Of a stretch of DNA of 64,000 nt, positions 50,060 to 64,000 are shown piece after piece. Made by a program: the position numbers and the translations under genes. Each line of letters begins with the position of its first letter. Within the stretch, counting starts at the first letter, position 1. The notes beneath the pieces were generated by a model. The model worked only from the letters and a program-made list of their open reading frames with translations, searched no databases and had not been told where the DNA came from. Source of the stretch: Thunnus maccoyii (taxonomy: Eukaryota > Chordata > Actinopteri > Scombriformes > Scombridae); NCBI RefSeq assembly GCF_910596095.1, contig NC_056538.1, forward strand, positions 20,384,501 through 20,448,500, written 5' to 3'.

Positions 50060-53000
50060 ATGTGGAGACAAAGCCGAACCTGTCAGACAACTATCATCAG
50101 CTACAGGAGTGGCTACATATATATACACACTCAGTGTGTTTCCAGGTACTGTCAAGAGCTCTTTTCTCAAAACTAGTTTATATGAAACCACATCCCTTTC
50201 CCCCCTCAACTCTTCAGTTTTCAAGCAGCTCAGCTGTGTGGCGAATCCTTGAAGGTATGGAAGATGGCACAGTTTTAAACGTCATTGGAAAAGAGTCTTC
50301 AGATAAAATTAAAGAAACATTTGCCTTTTAGTCTTTGCCGTTGTGACAGTACTGATTATTACAGTATTTTCTTGGAGCTTGTCTGTGTGTCTTCTCATTG
50401 TATAAAATGTTAAATTGTATGTTTATCACTGCTGAAACAATTAATCCTCAACAATTTGGATAATCAAGTACTCGTTTATGCCATTTATCAATAAAAAATA
50501 CCAGATATTTGCTGTTAATGTCACCATGAGTGTAGCTGTTGTATGTTGTATTGTGAGTTCTGTGTGTCATCCTGTGGTTTTTTTTTGTTTTTTTTAAAGG
50601 AATAGCTGATGTGATACAACAGCTACGGAGATCCAAAAAGCACTAACTGCATGGAGTTTCATTTTATTTCCTTTTTAACACTGCAGCGTGGATTCAAATT
50701 TCGCTTGCACACACCAGCATGTATATGTCTGCTGTGGGAGTGATGTGTGGGACTTCTGTATAATGAGTAGTACGGAAAACAAGTCCACAATTGTGGCTCG
50801 TGTGAATAAGCATGCATAAATAAAAAGAATCATCATCACGTGTAGGCCACATGTTCGAAGTTTCGGTGACTGTTTTTGTCTGTTTGTGTTCCATCTTTAC
50901 TCAGCTTACACTAATTTTCCTTGTTTTCTGTTCCACTGTGTGTCTCAGGGTGTTTCGGGGGAAATTATTAAGCTTTTGTGCACGGCCGAATGTGGGGGGA
51001 GAAACTGTGTCTCATATGGGAGAGAGAGAGTAAGATATTAGTAGTATTGTTTGACTGAGGAGACATTTGTGGGCATTTACATCTAATAATATTCAAATGT
51101 CAGGGACAGAGTAGATACTGTCGGTGTGAAAGAGAGAACAAGGCAAGGAGAGAGAGAGAAAAAAAAAAGTACCATATATGGCAAAGACGTCGCCTAGCAA
51201 CCGGCTCTGCCTTCAGCCCTATTTTCCATGACACACACTGAACACTGAATGCAAGCACGGCATCGCAGCGAGAGTGTGTGTGTCTCTGGGTATGCATGTG
51301 TGTGCAAGTATTTGCTCACGTCACCAAGTGTACCAAATGTAACTGGTTTGGCTGGGAGCTGACAGCATGGCCACAGCTTTTTAAAGCCAACAACAACAAT
51401 AATAACACACGCCCTCATTCTATTAGTTACTGTGCAACCGACAACTGAGCTTTTACTCAACTGCGGGAGGACAAAACATGCCCGTTAAGACCCTGCTCTT
51501 TTCAGAAACCAGCGTCATCCTGTTTCTTACGACAACTCAAATGCAACTCCTCAGGTTGCTTATTTCCTGGCTGTTAGTGTAATAGCCAGGAAGTTACTCT
51601 GACCACTGATCTCTTAATTCAAATGAGCATTACTGTAAATTATAGCCAACCAATACATTTTCCATGTGGAGAAATGTCTGTTTGAATGTGACGGAGGTAG
51701 TCCAATGATTGAGCTCAAAATCAAAGACTGACGCAGGGACAGAAAATACAATAGAGACACATTAATGGGAGCTGGATTGTTCTTTTTTGTAACATTTATA
51801 TTAAAAAACATTGGAAATCCACGTCTAATTCAACATTACAACACTGGATTAAGGGAATAATAACCAATTTAAAAACATACTGGGAGAAGTCTGAAGCCCA
51901 GACATTAAATTGGTAATCTGAGGCTTTAGGATGTATAATAGGATGATAATAATGAAGCCAGAATTTGTGTGGGCTGATCAAAATGTTTAATACAGCTGCA
52001 ACAATTAGTCGATTAATTCATTAGTCAATCAACGGAAAATTAATTGCCATCTATTTTGATAGCTGATGCATCATTTTGAGTCATTTTGTAAGAATAAAAT
52101 ACAAAAATTCTCTCATTCCAGCTTCTTAAATGTTAATATTTTCTGTTTTTTTTAGTCCTCTGTGATAGTTAATTGAATATCTTTGGGTTGTGGACTGTTG
52201 ATCGAAACACAAAAAGACCTTTTGCACCTTGGGCTTTTTTCACCATTTTCTGACATTTTATAGACCAAACCAAATCTAAACCAATTAACTGAGAAAAAAT
52301 TATCAACAGATTGATCCATAATGAAAACAATCGTTAGTTGCTGCCCTAATGTTTAGACTGGTTTGACGATAGACGGGTGTGCTCATATACAGGAAGATTT
52401 AAATTTGTCTTATGTTCACTTATGTACATCAATTAAGCTAACAAGATATTAAGATACAGAGATTGTTTGTTTCTGTTGATATGAGCTACATAAAATCTTA
52501 CATAAAAAAGCAAAGCTATGCTAATTACACACTGCTGACTGTATTTTTAGACATGTGTAGACCTGAGCACGCTCATTCTGTCACACATGTGCAAACACTT
52601 GAGAATTAGTTCCCTCTCAGTGGAAAAAAAGAAATTAAATACCAGACAAGGGTGGATCGTTCATTATGAAAAAATAACTGGGCCTATATTATTAAAAAAT
52701 ATGAGCCCAACTTCTTCCGGGTTTCTAGGTTTTGGGCAGGGCAGTATGTTTATTAGCATGTGGACAATTCATCTTTCAATGTGTGCGCTCAGTGACGTGG
52801 CCTAAATGGGACATCTTGACATTCAGGATTCACACATTGCCGGGAAAAGAGGAGGAGATACTGGAAGACTGTCTCCAGTGGACACATCCTGTTTTTAAGA
52901 CTAGTGTCATTCCAAGCATTTCTACTCAAAGCCTCCTGACTCAGCGGGGGAAACATCACAACTTCCTACTTGGAAACTTTAAATTGAATCTTGGGTGGAA

Positions 53001-55352
53001 GAAAGAAAAAACCCAGCACCTCTTGTAGCAGAGTCAACGTCTAGATCGCTCTGATAGCAGTTGTTTAGTCTACTGTATATGTACAATAACAGCTGAAGTG
53101 GCAACTGTAATGTGATGACAAGTTATTCAAACATGCACCCAGACAGTGTTTAAATGATCCTACGGCTGAGCTCAGCAAAGCCATGGGAGTTAAGGGACAG
53201 AGGCGTGGGGGTTAGAGATAAGAGCCAGTTTCCTCTTCTTTGGTTCAAATTTGTTAGAGTCATGTTCCATTTATCAGGGTGGTGCAAACCCGAGTGTGAG
53301 ACTTAATTTGAATGACACATTAGATAAATGGTTTCAAATGAAAAACTTTTCAATTTCAATATTCAAATTTTTTTTTTAGTTCTTTAAAACAAACAAATTC
53401 ACCGAAACCAAATGAGGTACGCACATTGTTCTGACTCACTGATGGCTTCTTTTATTTAATTTGCACACCAGCACTTCAGGGATCATTCTATTGTGATCAG
53501 TGTGTCATAGTTTGAACAGCTGTTAGAGTACATCTGACCCCTGACATGCACTTTAAACCTGTGACTTGACCGACATCAATGTGACGAACGTGACATCTGG
53601 AAGTGTATATTCCACTGACAGTGACTGATGTGACGGTCATTGTGCAATGTGTGCTTGTGCACATCGTCTGGGTAAAGGTCCAAAGAAAAAATGGAAATAC
53701 ATGTGTGTCTTCATTCTCCTCTGAGCCATCTGATGAACAAAGTGCCTGTGATTAAATCTCTTACAGGATATAGGCTTGTTGACCTGTATGTGCCCTGTGT
53801 GCACATGTAGTGTGTGCATGGATTTGTACATGTTAACATCCATTATATCACCTTGGTTTTCTCTAACTGCTTCTTATATAGCTGTTTAGTATTTTTTTGC
53901 ATCTGACAACAAGGTTTGTTCAGTTGATGAATGGCCCTTAAGCACATGTCTGCCTTGGTTTACCGTCAATTTCCCAATATTAACATTTGCTATTTTTTTC
54001 TATCCAAATCAGTAAGACTAGTTTATGTTTTTTGTCTAGGAGTACAGCTGTGGGTGTTTTATTAGTCAATAAATATTAAAGAAACACTTAGAATCAACAG
54101 CACTCATGTGATTGTTAATAACTGGACTGCACAGAGCATTTTAAGAAATTGAATTGTTGAGGAAAAAGTAGAGACTCACCCCTGAACCGTCGTCCGGGCT
54201 GCACAGAGACCGGGCCGGAGACAGACTGGACTCGATGTCGCTCCCGGTAAAGTCGTCCTCGGACTCCTCGAAGGAAGAGGCGGAGGACAAGCCGATGGAG
54301 GACGAGTTTGACAGCTTCCTCGGTGATCGCATCAGCGCAGGGGACCCTCCGCAGCCGCTGTCCGAGCAGGGAGACTCGTCATCGGGGTGAGGATCCAAAC
54401 ACGACCCGGCGCTGAGCTCCGTTGGCACGGTCAGCAGTGTCGGTGTCCCCGTAGAGCGGCTGGGACTGGGGTCCCTGGTTATGATGAGTTTCGGTATGGT
54501 GCCCGGGAAACTTTGGCCTCTTGGAAGACTCTGGGGCGCCTGATCAGAGTCATCTCTTGCCTCAGTTTCATCCGGACAACAGTTGTTTTGGTCACCGGTC
54601 GCTTTAGGCGGACATGAAACGGTAGTACAGTCGCTTTTTGTCATTTCACCAACAGCGTGATCGTCCGGTATCGACAGTCCAGTATCCAGAGGTTTATCCG
54701 AGAGCAAGCTAGACAAAGTCCGCTCCGTGTCCGGGTCAGAGGTGAGCAGCGGGGCTGAACTCTGACTAGTCCCCGTTAATTCCCCAACTTCAGACACAAT
54801 CCGACCCTGGTTGTTTCCCCCCAGTGGCTGATCTTCCATGGCCCTCGTCGGGGGATCCGAGGCATTGTCCTCTCGGCCGGGTTTCGGCTCCTCACAGCCC
54901 GCAGCAGCGCTGACTTCACCGGTCCGTGTTTCCAAACCTGACGCATCGGACGAGCCAACCGTCGCCTCTCGGTTCACAGCGTCAGCATCGGTACTAACAT
55001 GCAGGCCGGACGGTGTCTCAAAACAACCCGGGGCTCCTCGGTGCTCCCCAACCGCCGACACAACCTCGTCCCGCGGCAACTTTCCTACTCTATGATCGCG
55101 GTGCGTTGCTGGATCTCCGGCTCCGTTTCCGCAACCTAAATCCCTTTCTGTTTGGCTAGAGTCTCGCTTTCTCCTACCAAGACAAGACAACACTTTGTTT
55201 TTCATCGGATTCCTGTTTAACTGGTCACCATGTCGCTTTTCTCTGCTCCTAAATCTGCGGATCCGGAGCCGCTGGGCTGTCTCTCCTGCTTTCCATTTCG
55301 CTGTGCCTGGAGTGGAGGTGCTGTGCGATAGATCTGAGCGAGTTTGGCCCAT
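42290..55352 (-). CDS. itpkc: Inositol-trisphosphate 3-kinase C
   Basis: The enzyme phosphorylates Ins(1,4,5)P3 to Ins(1,3,4,5)P4, ending calcium-release signalling. Seven coding exons (minus strand) are 55352-54180, 44413-44314, 44215-44002, 43576-43372, 42998-42897, 42704-42633 and 42499-42290, giving 691 residues with consistent phases. Exon 1 encodes a long divergent N terminus ending in a Ser/Asp-rich stretch ([13 protein letters not shown]) typical of the family. Residues 392-412 ([20 protein letters not shown]) match the calmodulin-binding segment. The kinase domain follows with [18 protein letters not shown] (486-494, Asp490 and Lys492), [43 protein letters not shown] (Asp644) and [20 protein letters not shown] and adjacency to actmap and snrpa favour the C paralogue over A or B. 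The ATG at 55352 is chosen because an acceptor lies at 55383-55384, which excludes the ATG at 55424. Confidence 0.95.
45669..46013. mobile_element. Long imperfect palindrome, MITE-like
   Basis: Left blocks GTAACACTTAATAA, AAGTCCTCCTATTTA and TATAACACACTATAAT recur inverted on the right (TAGTGTGTTATA near 45941 and AAATAGAAGGACTTAAAGTG near 45993). The arms are about 110-120 nt. It is non-coding and lies in itpkc intron 1. Confidence 0.65.
50027..50060. repeat. (TG)n microsatellite
   Basis: TG run with TATG interruptions in itpkc intron 1. Confidence 0.88.
51990..52347. mobile_element. hAT-like element with perfect 8-bp target duplication
   Basis: AATGTTTA occurs at 51982-51989 and 52348-52355. 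The ends are CAGCTGCAACAATTAG and, inverted, GGGCAGCAACTAACGATT. It is 358 nt, non-coding, and lies in itpkc intron 1. Confidence 0.8.
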
Positions 55353-55382
55353 CCCGCATGCCGTAGTAGTAGTAGTAGGCAA

Positions 55383-58031
55383 CTGAAACAGACACACCAG
55401 ACATGAGAAGGGACACACCCTCAATGGTTGATTTTGAAGATAGTTGAAACCACTTAAACCATGACTCCTACAATGTACAGTAAGCCATTAGTCACAAAAT
55501 CCATTTATTAAGCCTGGGAAATCTTAAATTGACACACCCCTTAACTGCATCTGAGGATTGGTCATATCTGTCAGAGCAAACACATTATGAGTAATGTAAT
55601 GAACACATTAACTGCATGACCAATAGATAATACACTGTGTCACACCTTTCCTTTTACTCCATTTATCAAGACTGATATTGTAATCATTAACAGCACACAT
55701 AAAGCTCCTGGATATTGTCAACAGTCCCAGTAAACATTCGCCGTCATTAATCACAGTGTTTTGGTTCAACGGTGGTAATTAATCTGTGATTTAGCAGGTC
55801 AGATTTACAGATAGTATGTCCTGGGGCAGGCCAAAGGACAGAGAAACTAACAGCACAACAACTTGCACTTAGAGTATATTTATAGGAGAATTTTGCAGAA
55901 TTAGTGATTTAACTTCTGATATTAAAAGAGATCATTGCAGAGAAATTCAAAGTTTCAGACTGATTTTCATCAGTGTAACACTGCCCTCCTGTGTCTGGAC
56001 ACTGTCCTTCACCAGTTGGTTTGTTTCATCACATCACAACATCATTTCAACACATTACTTTAGATCTAAATGGCTGTCTGTAAAAGGTCTTGTTTCATTA
56101 AAAATGCCAAAAAGTCAACTCGAAAAGCAATAGCTGTATAGGAAAAGAAAGTTTAAATGTGTCCTGGGTAAAAAATAGAAGAATATGTTGACTAAAATAT
56201 ATTTACAACACTGTTTTCAAGCAAGCCTTCACAATAAGCAAGGGGTGGCTGCAACCAATGATTGCTTTCATTATCAATTAGAGCTGCAACAAGTAATCAA
56301 TAAATCAAGTAGTCAATCTAAAGAAAATTAAATCGACAACTATTTTGATAATCTATTAATCTTTTCAGTCCTTTTTCAAGCAAAAATGCCAAATGTTCTT
56401 TGGTTCCAGATTCTCAAATGTGACAGTAAATTGAGTATCTTAAGATTTTGGACTGCTAGTCTGGCAAAACAAGTACATTGAAGACATCACTGTGGACGCT
56501 CTGACAAATTGTGAATGCCATTTTTTAAACTATTTTTTAACAATTAACAAAAAAAATCAGCAGATTAATTAATAATTAAAACATTAGCTAGTTTCAGCCC
56601 TGTAATCAATTAATGTCTTGATTATTTTTCAATGACTTACTGTGTCTAGAGACAGAAAATAGTAAAAATATCACTTGAGCCCAAAGTGATGTCATCAAAT
56701 TGCTCATTCGGTTAGACCAAAATATTCAAACAAAAACTGAATGTAAAATGATATAAAAGAAAGAGAAAATAAGAAAATCCCCACATTTTTAGAAGCTAGA
56801 ACCAGCTAAATAAATTACTTGAACGATACATCAATGATCAAAATAGTCGAATAATTTTCAATCAATCATTTTAATCAATTAATCATCAAATTATTGTTTT
56901 TGTGCTATGTGTCCAGCACATACAAGCATGTTAGAAAGCACAGCAAACACACAGTATTTAGGCTTTAGCTTCTGGGTTTGGTCCTTATTGGAGGTAAATA
57001 AGATAAGACTGCTAGGTAAATAAGAAATCCTTAAAGAATTCAGTAATTGTAGTCTGCAGGCAGCTATCTTACATGTTGATACTAAAAATAATGGCACCTT
57101 TCCTCCTATGAAAGACACATTTAATCATTTTAACAGACATATGGCATCCTAGAAGAATCCAGAGCGTTTTACATGAGACGCAGTGAGCTGCTGAGTGTTT
57201 TCACTGTCATGTACTGTGTGACAACGCCACAGTCACCCTGCTGGCTGGAAGGAATGCTCACAGAAAGGAAATGAGACAGGAAGGACAACAATGGAAAGAA
57301 CAGCTCATCGTGTACAGTACACACACAGACTCTCGAATACACATACACTTTGGCGTAATCAAATATAATTAAAAAATAACCATACATCATGACTCATGCT
57401 GGGCTGAATGACTGAGAGACATACAGTCAACAATGAGACACACACTTTACGGAAAATCATTTCATGGCAAACTGATATAAAACACTAAAAATGAGTTAGA
57501 GCAGTAAATGAAAGTCATATCCGTCAATCAGTCGCAAACAGTTTATCAATTATCTGCTTGTTGAGATAGGAAAACACACTATGTGGCCACAGTGGATAAT
57601 ACTCGAAACACTTTTACTTTCGAATAAAATATGCATTTTTTTTAAAGAAAATAATACCCACACTACAATGTAAGTTAGTTTGGAAATTAATCACTGAGAT
57701 GTGAAGGTTTGAAGTTCACATTTGAAGACAGAGTTTGCTGTTTTACCTAATGTTGCTTGATGAAGTTCAGGGTGGCATTTTTGACTTAAATATGTACATT
57801 TAGTGAAACTTTGATCCTAGATTAGACACAAAACAACGATATATAGTCTATAAAAGTAATCAGGACTGGCTTAAAGATTAAAAGACTAGTTTCTGATAAA
57901 AGCGACTGAATGTGTCCTTCATCAACTTTAACTTTGACGACAGCTTTTTGACAACCAAACTGATTAATAATGGAACTAACACACAACAAAACATCCCAAT
58001 AAACATAAGACAATGATTTGTCAAAACCTAC
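55383..58031 (-). other. itpkc: Presumed itpkc 5' UTR intron
   Basis: AT-rich DNA with a nested pair of hAT-like copies (about 56247-56890, inner copy 56281-56604). No coding exon is visible on either strand. Confidence 0.45.
56247..56890. mobile_element. hAT-like element split by insertion of a second copy
   Basis: The outer copy starts GGCTGCAACCAATGATT at 56247 and resumes at 56605. The inner copy is 56281-56604, beginning GAGCTGCAAC and ending CAGCCCTGTA. ATCAATTA flanks the inner copy at 56273-56280 and 56605-56612. Confidence 0.65.
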
Positions 58032-58300
58032 CAGACGGATCCTGTGTTCCTCCTCTGCTGTTAGTTCGAGGCAGCTGTTAAAAGGTTGGCTGGATGTGAA
58101 GGTTTATAACTTACAGCAGGGGTGTGAAGGGGATGTGCCTGCGGCTTATCTATGTGCAATGTTGCTGTGTGTGTTACTGTGGTTTATGTGAAAGAGGAAA
58201 CGCTTGTCAAAACAGGAGCAGGTCTTTAAACCGGCTAACGTTCAAGCTCTGCTGCTAACACAGACTACCGTTAGGTTAGCTAGCTAAACTCAGGTTAAAT
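58032..58300 (-). other. itpkc: Probable itpkc 5' untranslated exon and promoter (right edge approximate)
   Basis: On the minus strand the sequence ATCCGTCTG is followed by GTAGGT at 58031 going left, a good donor. It could pair with the TTTCAG acceptor at 55383-55388 just upstream of the itpkc ATG, giving a 2.6-kb 5' UTR intron (55383-58031). This is inferred from splice signals only. Transcript data could instead place this exon in another gene. Confidence 0.45.
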
Positions 58301-58510
58301 AAAGTCTGCTAAAACGCGACGTTGTCCTTACATACATTGATTAGGAAGTGAAACAGTTCGTAGTTGAGGAAAAATGTTAACACCCAAATGTTAAGTTTTA
58401 TATACTGTGTCTAAAACATTTAGTAACGGTCGGCCTGTCAGTTGGATTTAAAAGTGCTGCCTTCAACTGCTCCCCTTAATGTCTGCTTCTTCTTCTTCTT
58501 TGAGGTTTAA

Positions 58511-59354
58511 AGGTCCAGTGTGTAGGATTTAGGGGCTTCTAGCGGTGAAGTCGCAGATTGCAATCAACTGAATACCCCTCCTCTTCATGGATGTATAAAG
58601 GGAACTGGATACATCGTCCGAGGCATGGCTGAGCCCCGTTCATTCCTATGAAAGTTGCTCAGCGGTGCATGAAAAAGTTCAACTTCTTCTGCAAACGCAC
58701 AAGTGACTCTCCTCAGCTGAGCCAGCTACTTCCGGTTTAGCCTTCCGGCTAACTTGAATGGGGATAAAACAATTAAATTGTGCGGCTCTTCTAGACTTTC
58801 AAAATGTGATCAGACTGAACAGATCAAATTATGATAGTGAACGAAATCATTTTGCGGGGGTTGTGTGATGCTCAAAAAATTGTATCCGCTGTTTTACAGA
58901 TGTCTACAATGTAAGTCTATGGGGAAGAGTCTTTTTAGGCCAGTGTGCATCATGTATTGTTGTAATTACGCGGTTTGGTCGCTATGTCAAATTAGCTTCA
59001 AAGCCCGGTGCTGTTCCTGTATCAAGTTCTTTTTATACATCCATGCTCCCCTCACCCTTCCCCTTCCAAGCGTGTAGGAGAACCTACGGTGGCTGTGAAA
59101 GTCACGAAAAATGTAAAAGGGCCTTTCTAGAGCCAGTGTCTGGTTTGTCCATTCTGGGCTACTGTAGAAACATGGCGGTGCAGCATGGCGACCTCCGTGG
59201 AAGAGGACCTGCTCTCTATGTGAGTATAAAGGGCTCATTCATAAAAAACAACAAATCTTGTTTTCATGGGATTATATACTAATTGAAACATATTTTATTC
59301 CATTTCTGCCAAGTCCATTCCACTAGATGCCACTAAATCTTACACACTGGTCCT
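58511..59354. mobile_element. TTAA-flanked inverted-repeat element (AGGTCCAGTGTG termini)
   Basis: The left end AGGTCCAGTGTGTAGGATTT and the reverse complement of the right end AGGACCAGTGTGTAAGATTT match over about 40 nt. TTAA flanks both sides (58507-58510 and 59355-59358). It is 844 nt long and non-coding. TTAA targets occur in the piggyBac and Kolobok superfamilies; AGG termini fit Kolobok better, an opinion from memory. It lies between itpkc and gfm1. Confidence 0.8.
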
Positions 59355-61162
59355 TTAAGTTGCTTTGCAATATTGCTTATTCACTTTTTTTTAAGTTATA
59401 TTTATTAATTATTATTAATTAATATCTGTATTATGTATCTTTTTACATTGTACAATTTTACTTCTGCTTGTGTTTTTGTGATTATTTTATTTTATCTTTT
59501 ATTATTTTTTTAATAGTAAATCCTAACGATTACTGGACACACCTGACATAATAAGACAAAAATGGCGTACAATTCAACTGTATACACAGTTAATAATATG
59601 GGCAGTACGTATGCATATTTCAACCTTGTGACTTGAACCTGCAACTGCAGAACCTGTAATATCTGTTGTTGGATCCTTCGATCCGTCAGTAAAACATGCA
59701 CATAGTCTGTATATTTGCATCCTGTATAACAATAAAACTCTCTCACTAAATCTGCATTTCTATTTCTTGCCTTAATTTGAAGCAATTCCAAATCTACTAC
59801 AAGCTACAAGCTTCTAGTATCCACAGAGCCGTAATTGGCCTTGTAACAACAATTGCAAAACTCCTTCTCAAATACTCCTAAGTCCCTCGCTGCTGTCCAT
59901 CCTGTCCAGCTGTCATCTCCTGTCCAGCCAAAACTTGACTTTGGTGTTTTCTCTCTTTCCCAGCAGGTCTGAAGCATTTTTTTGGTTGTGTGACTATATC
60001 CATGACCTCTCACATTTATCCAGTAGTTGACTAGAAGTTGTTTTCTATTAAGCACAGTGGAATTTCTCTTGTCTCAACTTGAAGGGCACAAACAGGGGAG
60101 GTCCAGCCCAGGCCTGGATCACATCTATACTGTGTACGTATTGGGATACAAGACAATTTTCAGAAGAATATTCTAATAATAAAGTGAAATCAAATCATAT
60201 GTAACACCCTGTATGGGTCTCATTTCTTGGTAACTTTTACATTTTACATACATTTTAAATGTAAACAATGTAGTATTATGCCTACTTAACTGAAATAAAT
60301 AAATTAATTCACCATTTTGATTGTTGGAAAAGTGCTCAAAGATTGTAAAATTTGCAATGTAACAATAAATTTGCAATGCAATTTTTTTTCTCATTTAAAA
60401 AAATCAAGCAGCTCATAGGTAAATCACTGAGTGTTCAACATTAAATGAATAAATAGCTAATTATGAAATGATCTCATTAATAGAGTAAGGTGGGGACAGT
60501 TGCTCAGTTATTTTGAGACTATTTACTCAGAACCAACACATTTTTAGTATATGAAACTCATATCTGTCAGCTTATTATCCACATCATTAAAATAAGTCTA
60601 CATATGACAATAAACCCAGGATTTGCATTTGAGGAGACAAAGTCAGGTGGTCTCCAAGGACAGTTGCAACGTAAGAATTTGTGTAAAATATAATACATGA
60701 GCAAATAATTGTGAAATAATTTAAGGAACTTATTAAAACTCACCTTGTTATTCGGTCTTATATTTTTATGATCTTCATTTGTTTTATTGGAGTTCATTTT
60801 GATTTAATTACATAAATGTTATATATGTGGCCTCAAGTGATTTAGAGTTGTCTAACAGCACTTGAACGCAGCATGTGCCTTTTCGCATTTTTGCATTTTC
60901 TTTGTCGTTTTTTTGTTTTGTTTGTTTGTTTTTGTTTTGGCTTTGATGTATTTAACTTGTATCTTCAAACCAAAATCATGCCTTGTTTTCCTTGATTCAC
61001 TGTGGGGGTTTTTTTCAACAAACGCGAACTTTTTTGGTACATCTGAGTTTCCGTAGACGCGGAAGTAGCGTTTCACAACTGTCAGGGCCCCGGCGTGACA
61101 TTCACCGGGTTGTGTAAAAGGAGGAATCTGACCACCCTGTGCCCGACTGAGCTGCAGCCAAA

Positions 61163-62985
<1,823 letters not shown>

Positions 62986-63367
62986 TAAAAGCAGAATCCC
63001 ACATCAAAATATTTGTTTTTTTATTGTATTCTTTATTAGTATGATCCATATCATCAATCCAAAAGTAACATAATTACAGAATCGTTTCTTAGTCACTGAA
63101 AGGCATCTCTCCTCAATGTGCAGATAAAACAGAAAGTAAAGGAAAAATAAAAATGTTTATATTTATAGGTAACATTTTTTGCACTTAATACTTCAGTGTT
63201 AATGAGTTAATGTTAATGTGTTTTCAGATGATATTTTATTAAAACTAGTTGGGTGGTATGATCCTATATGAGAATATGTCAGCTAAATCTTCATTGTTCA
63301 TTTCATTGAGCTGAAACAATTAAATGTTGTAAATCATAATATAATATATTAGTATATTACACTAGCA

Positions 63368-63368
63368 C

Positions 63369-63402
<34 letters not shown>

Positions 63403-63427
63403 TGATGATGATGATGATGATGATGAT
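63368..63427. repeat. Adjacent (TAA)n and (GAT)n microsatellites
   Basis: About eleven TAA units pass straight into about nine GAT units in gfm1 intron 4. Confidence 0.9.
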
Positions 63428-63629
63428 ACAGACTGTAAGATGAGGGGGAAAACATTATCTAAGCTATGTCATCAAAAAAAAATCCCATACATCTGATCTA
63501 AATACATGTTAATGTCAATAGGTTGAGCTGTAAATTCTACTAGTTTACATTTATGTTTTCTCATGAACTGCTGAGGATTGATTAGCATTCATTAAATGAA
63601 ACGACGGCCATGGATGCAGGGAAACGTAG

Positions 63630-64000
63630 TAGGGCTGTAGTCTCCCCGTCGACTGGTCGATTAGTTGGTCGATGTGCTCTCGTCCGACTAAATTCTCATT
63701 GGTCGAATAATCTCCGTTTTACTTTCATAAGGAGAGAAGCGCTACATCAACAGCCTTCCAGGATTAATCCATTATTCCCTGCGGCGGGAGGGACAGACTA
63801 ACAAATTACCTGTAAAAACAACGGGGATGTATTCAAAACACCCCCGTTGTTTTCACAACTTTGAACTCGCCCAACCTAATGGAGACTGCTGGGTCTAACT
63901 GTCCTCAACGTTTACTTAATGTTTACTCAACGCACTGAATGTTTATTGAATCAGCGTTTCTCCTGTAATAATATCAACGAACCCCCGCCAGGCCAAAAGA
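63630..64000. repeat. Left part of a hAT-like repeat running off the window
   Basis: Starting AGGGCTGTAGTCTCCC, then GACTGGTCGATTAGTTGGTCG, this looks like the left terminus of a hAT-type repeat. No right end is seen before 64000. It lies in gfm1 intron 4. Confidence 0.4.

Larger units (their letters stand above)
44414..54179 (-). other. itpkc: itpkc intron 1 (coding), about 9.8 kb
   Basis: This long intron lies between the divergent N-terminal exon and the conserved kinase exons. It contains a palindromic element at about 45669-46013, pyrimidine-rich DNA at 49500-49860, a TG repeat at 50027-50060 and a hAT-like element at 51990-52347. No exon of another gene is supported; the open frames at 46361-46940 show no recognisable domain. 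Confidence 0.7.

Noticed and set aside
55353-55424. Upstream ATG in frame with itpkc exon 1
   Set aside because: A polypyrimidine tract with a TTTCAG acceptor lies between it and the ATG at 55352, so this codon is probably intronic.

Overview
The window is vertebrate nuclear DNA, almost certainly from a percomorph-type teleost. Genes are split by GT-AG introns and encode recognisable vertebrate proteins. Introns and intergenic DNA are AT-rich and full of dinucleotide microsatellites, and they carry short inverted-repeat DNA transposons of kinds common in spiny-rayed fish. No prokaryotic operon, CRISPR array, phage or viral gene was seen.

Five protein-coding genes can be supported by exon joining. 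(1) The 5' end of a Jagged-type Notch ligand lies on the minus strand: exon 1 at 25535-25615 and exon 2 at 19935-20282. The rest of that gene lies beyond base 1, so 1-19934 is read as its second intron. (2) snrpa (U1 snRNP protein A) is complete on the minus strand at 31433-33098. Its 3' UTR holds a textbook autoregulatory polyadenylation inhibition element. (3) actmap (actin maturation protease, C19orf54 family) is complete on the plus strand at 35590-38859. (4) itpkc (inositol-trisphosphate 3-kinase C) is complete on the minus strand at 42290-55352, with a probable untranslated first exon near 58032. (5) gfm1 (mitochondrial elongation factor G1) has its first four coding exons on the plus strand at 61163-62954 and runs off the right end.

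snrpa and actmap are divergent, actmap and itpkc are convergent, and itpkc and gfm1 are divergent. From memory, SNRPA, ACTMAP and ITPKC keep this order and relative orientation on human 19q13.2, while JAG and GFM1 genes lie elsewhere in human. The genes do not form one pathway: they serve Notch signalling, splicing, actin N-terminal processing, inositol phosphate signalling and mitochondrial translation.

The non-genic DNA is mainly transposon debris. It includes three elements with TTAA flanks and AGG termini, a second degraded copy of one of these in a gfm1 intron, hAT-like elements with 8-bp target duplications (one inserted into a copy of its own family), and a decayed hAT relic with a broken BED zinc finger. 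A 1.2-kb inverted-repeat element with three internal tandem units fills most of the snrpa-actmap promoter gap. The strongest functional non-coding observation is the snrpa PIE at 30963-31012. No wholly new gene system was found.
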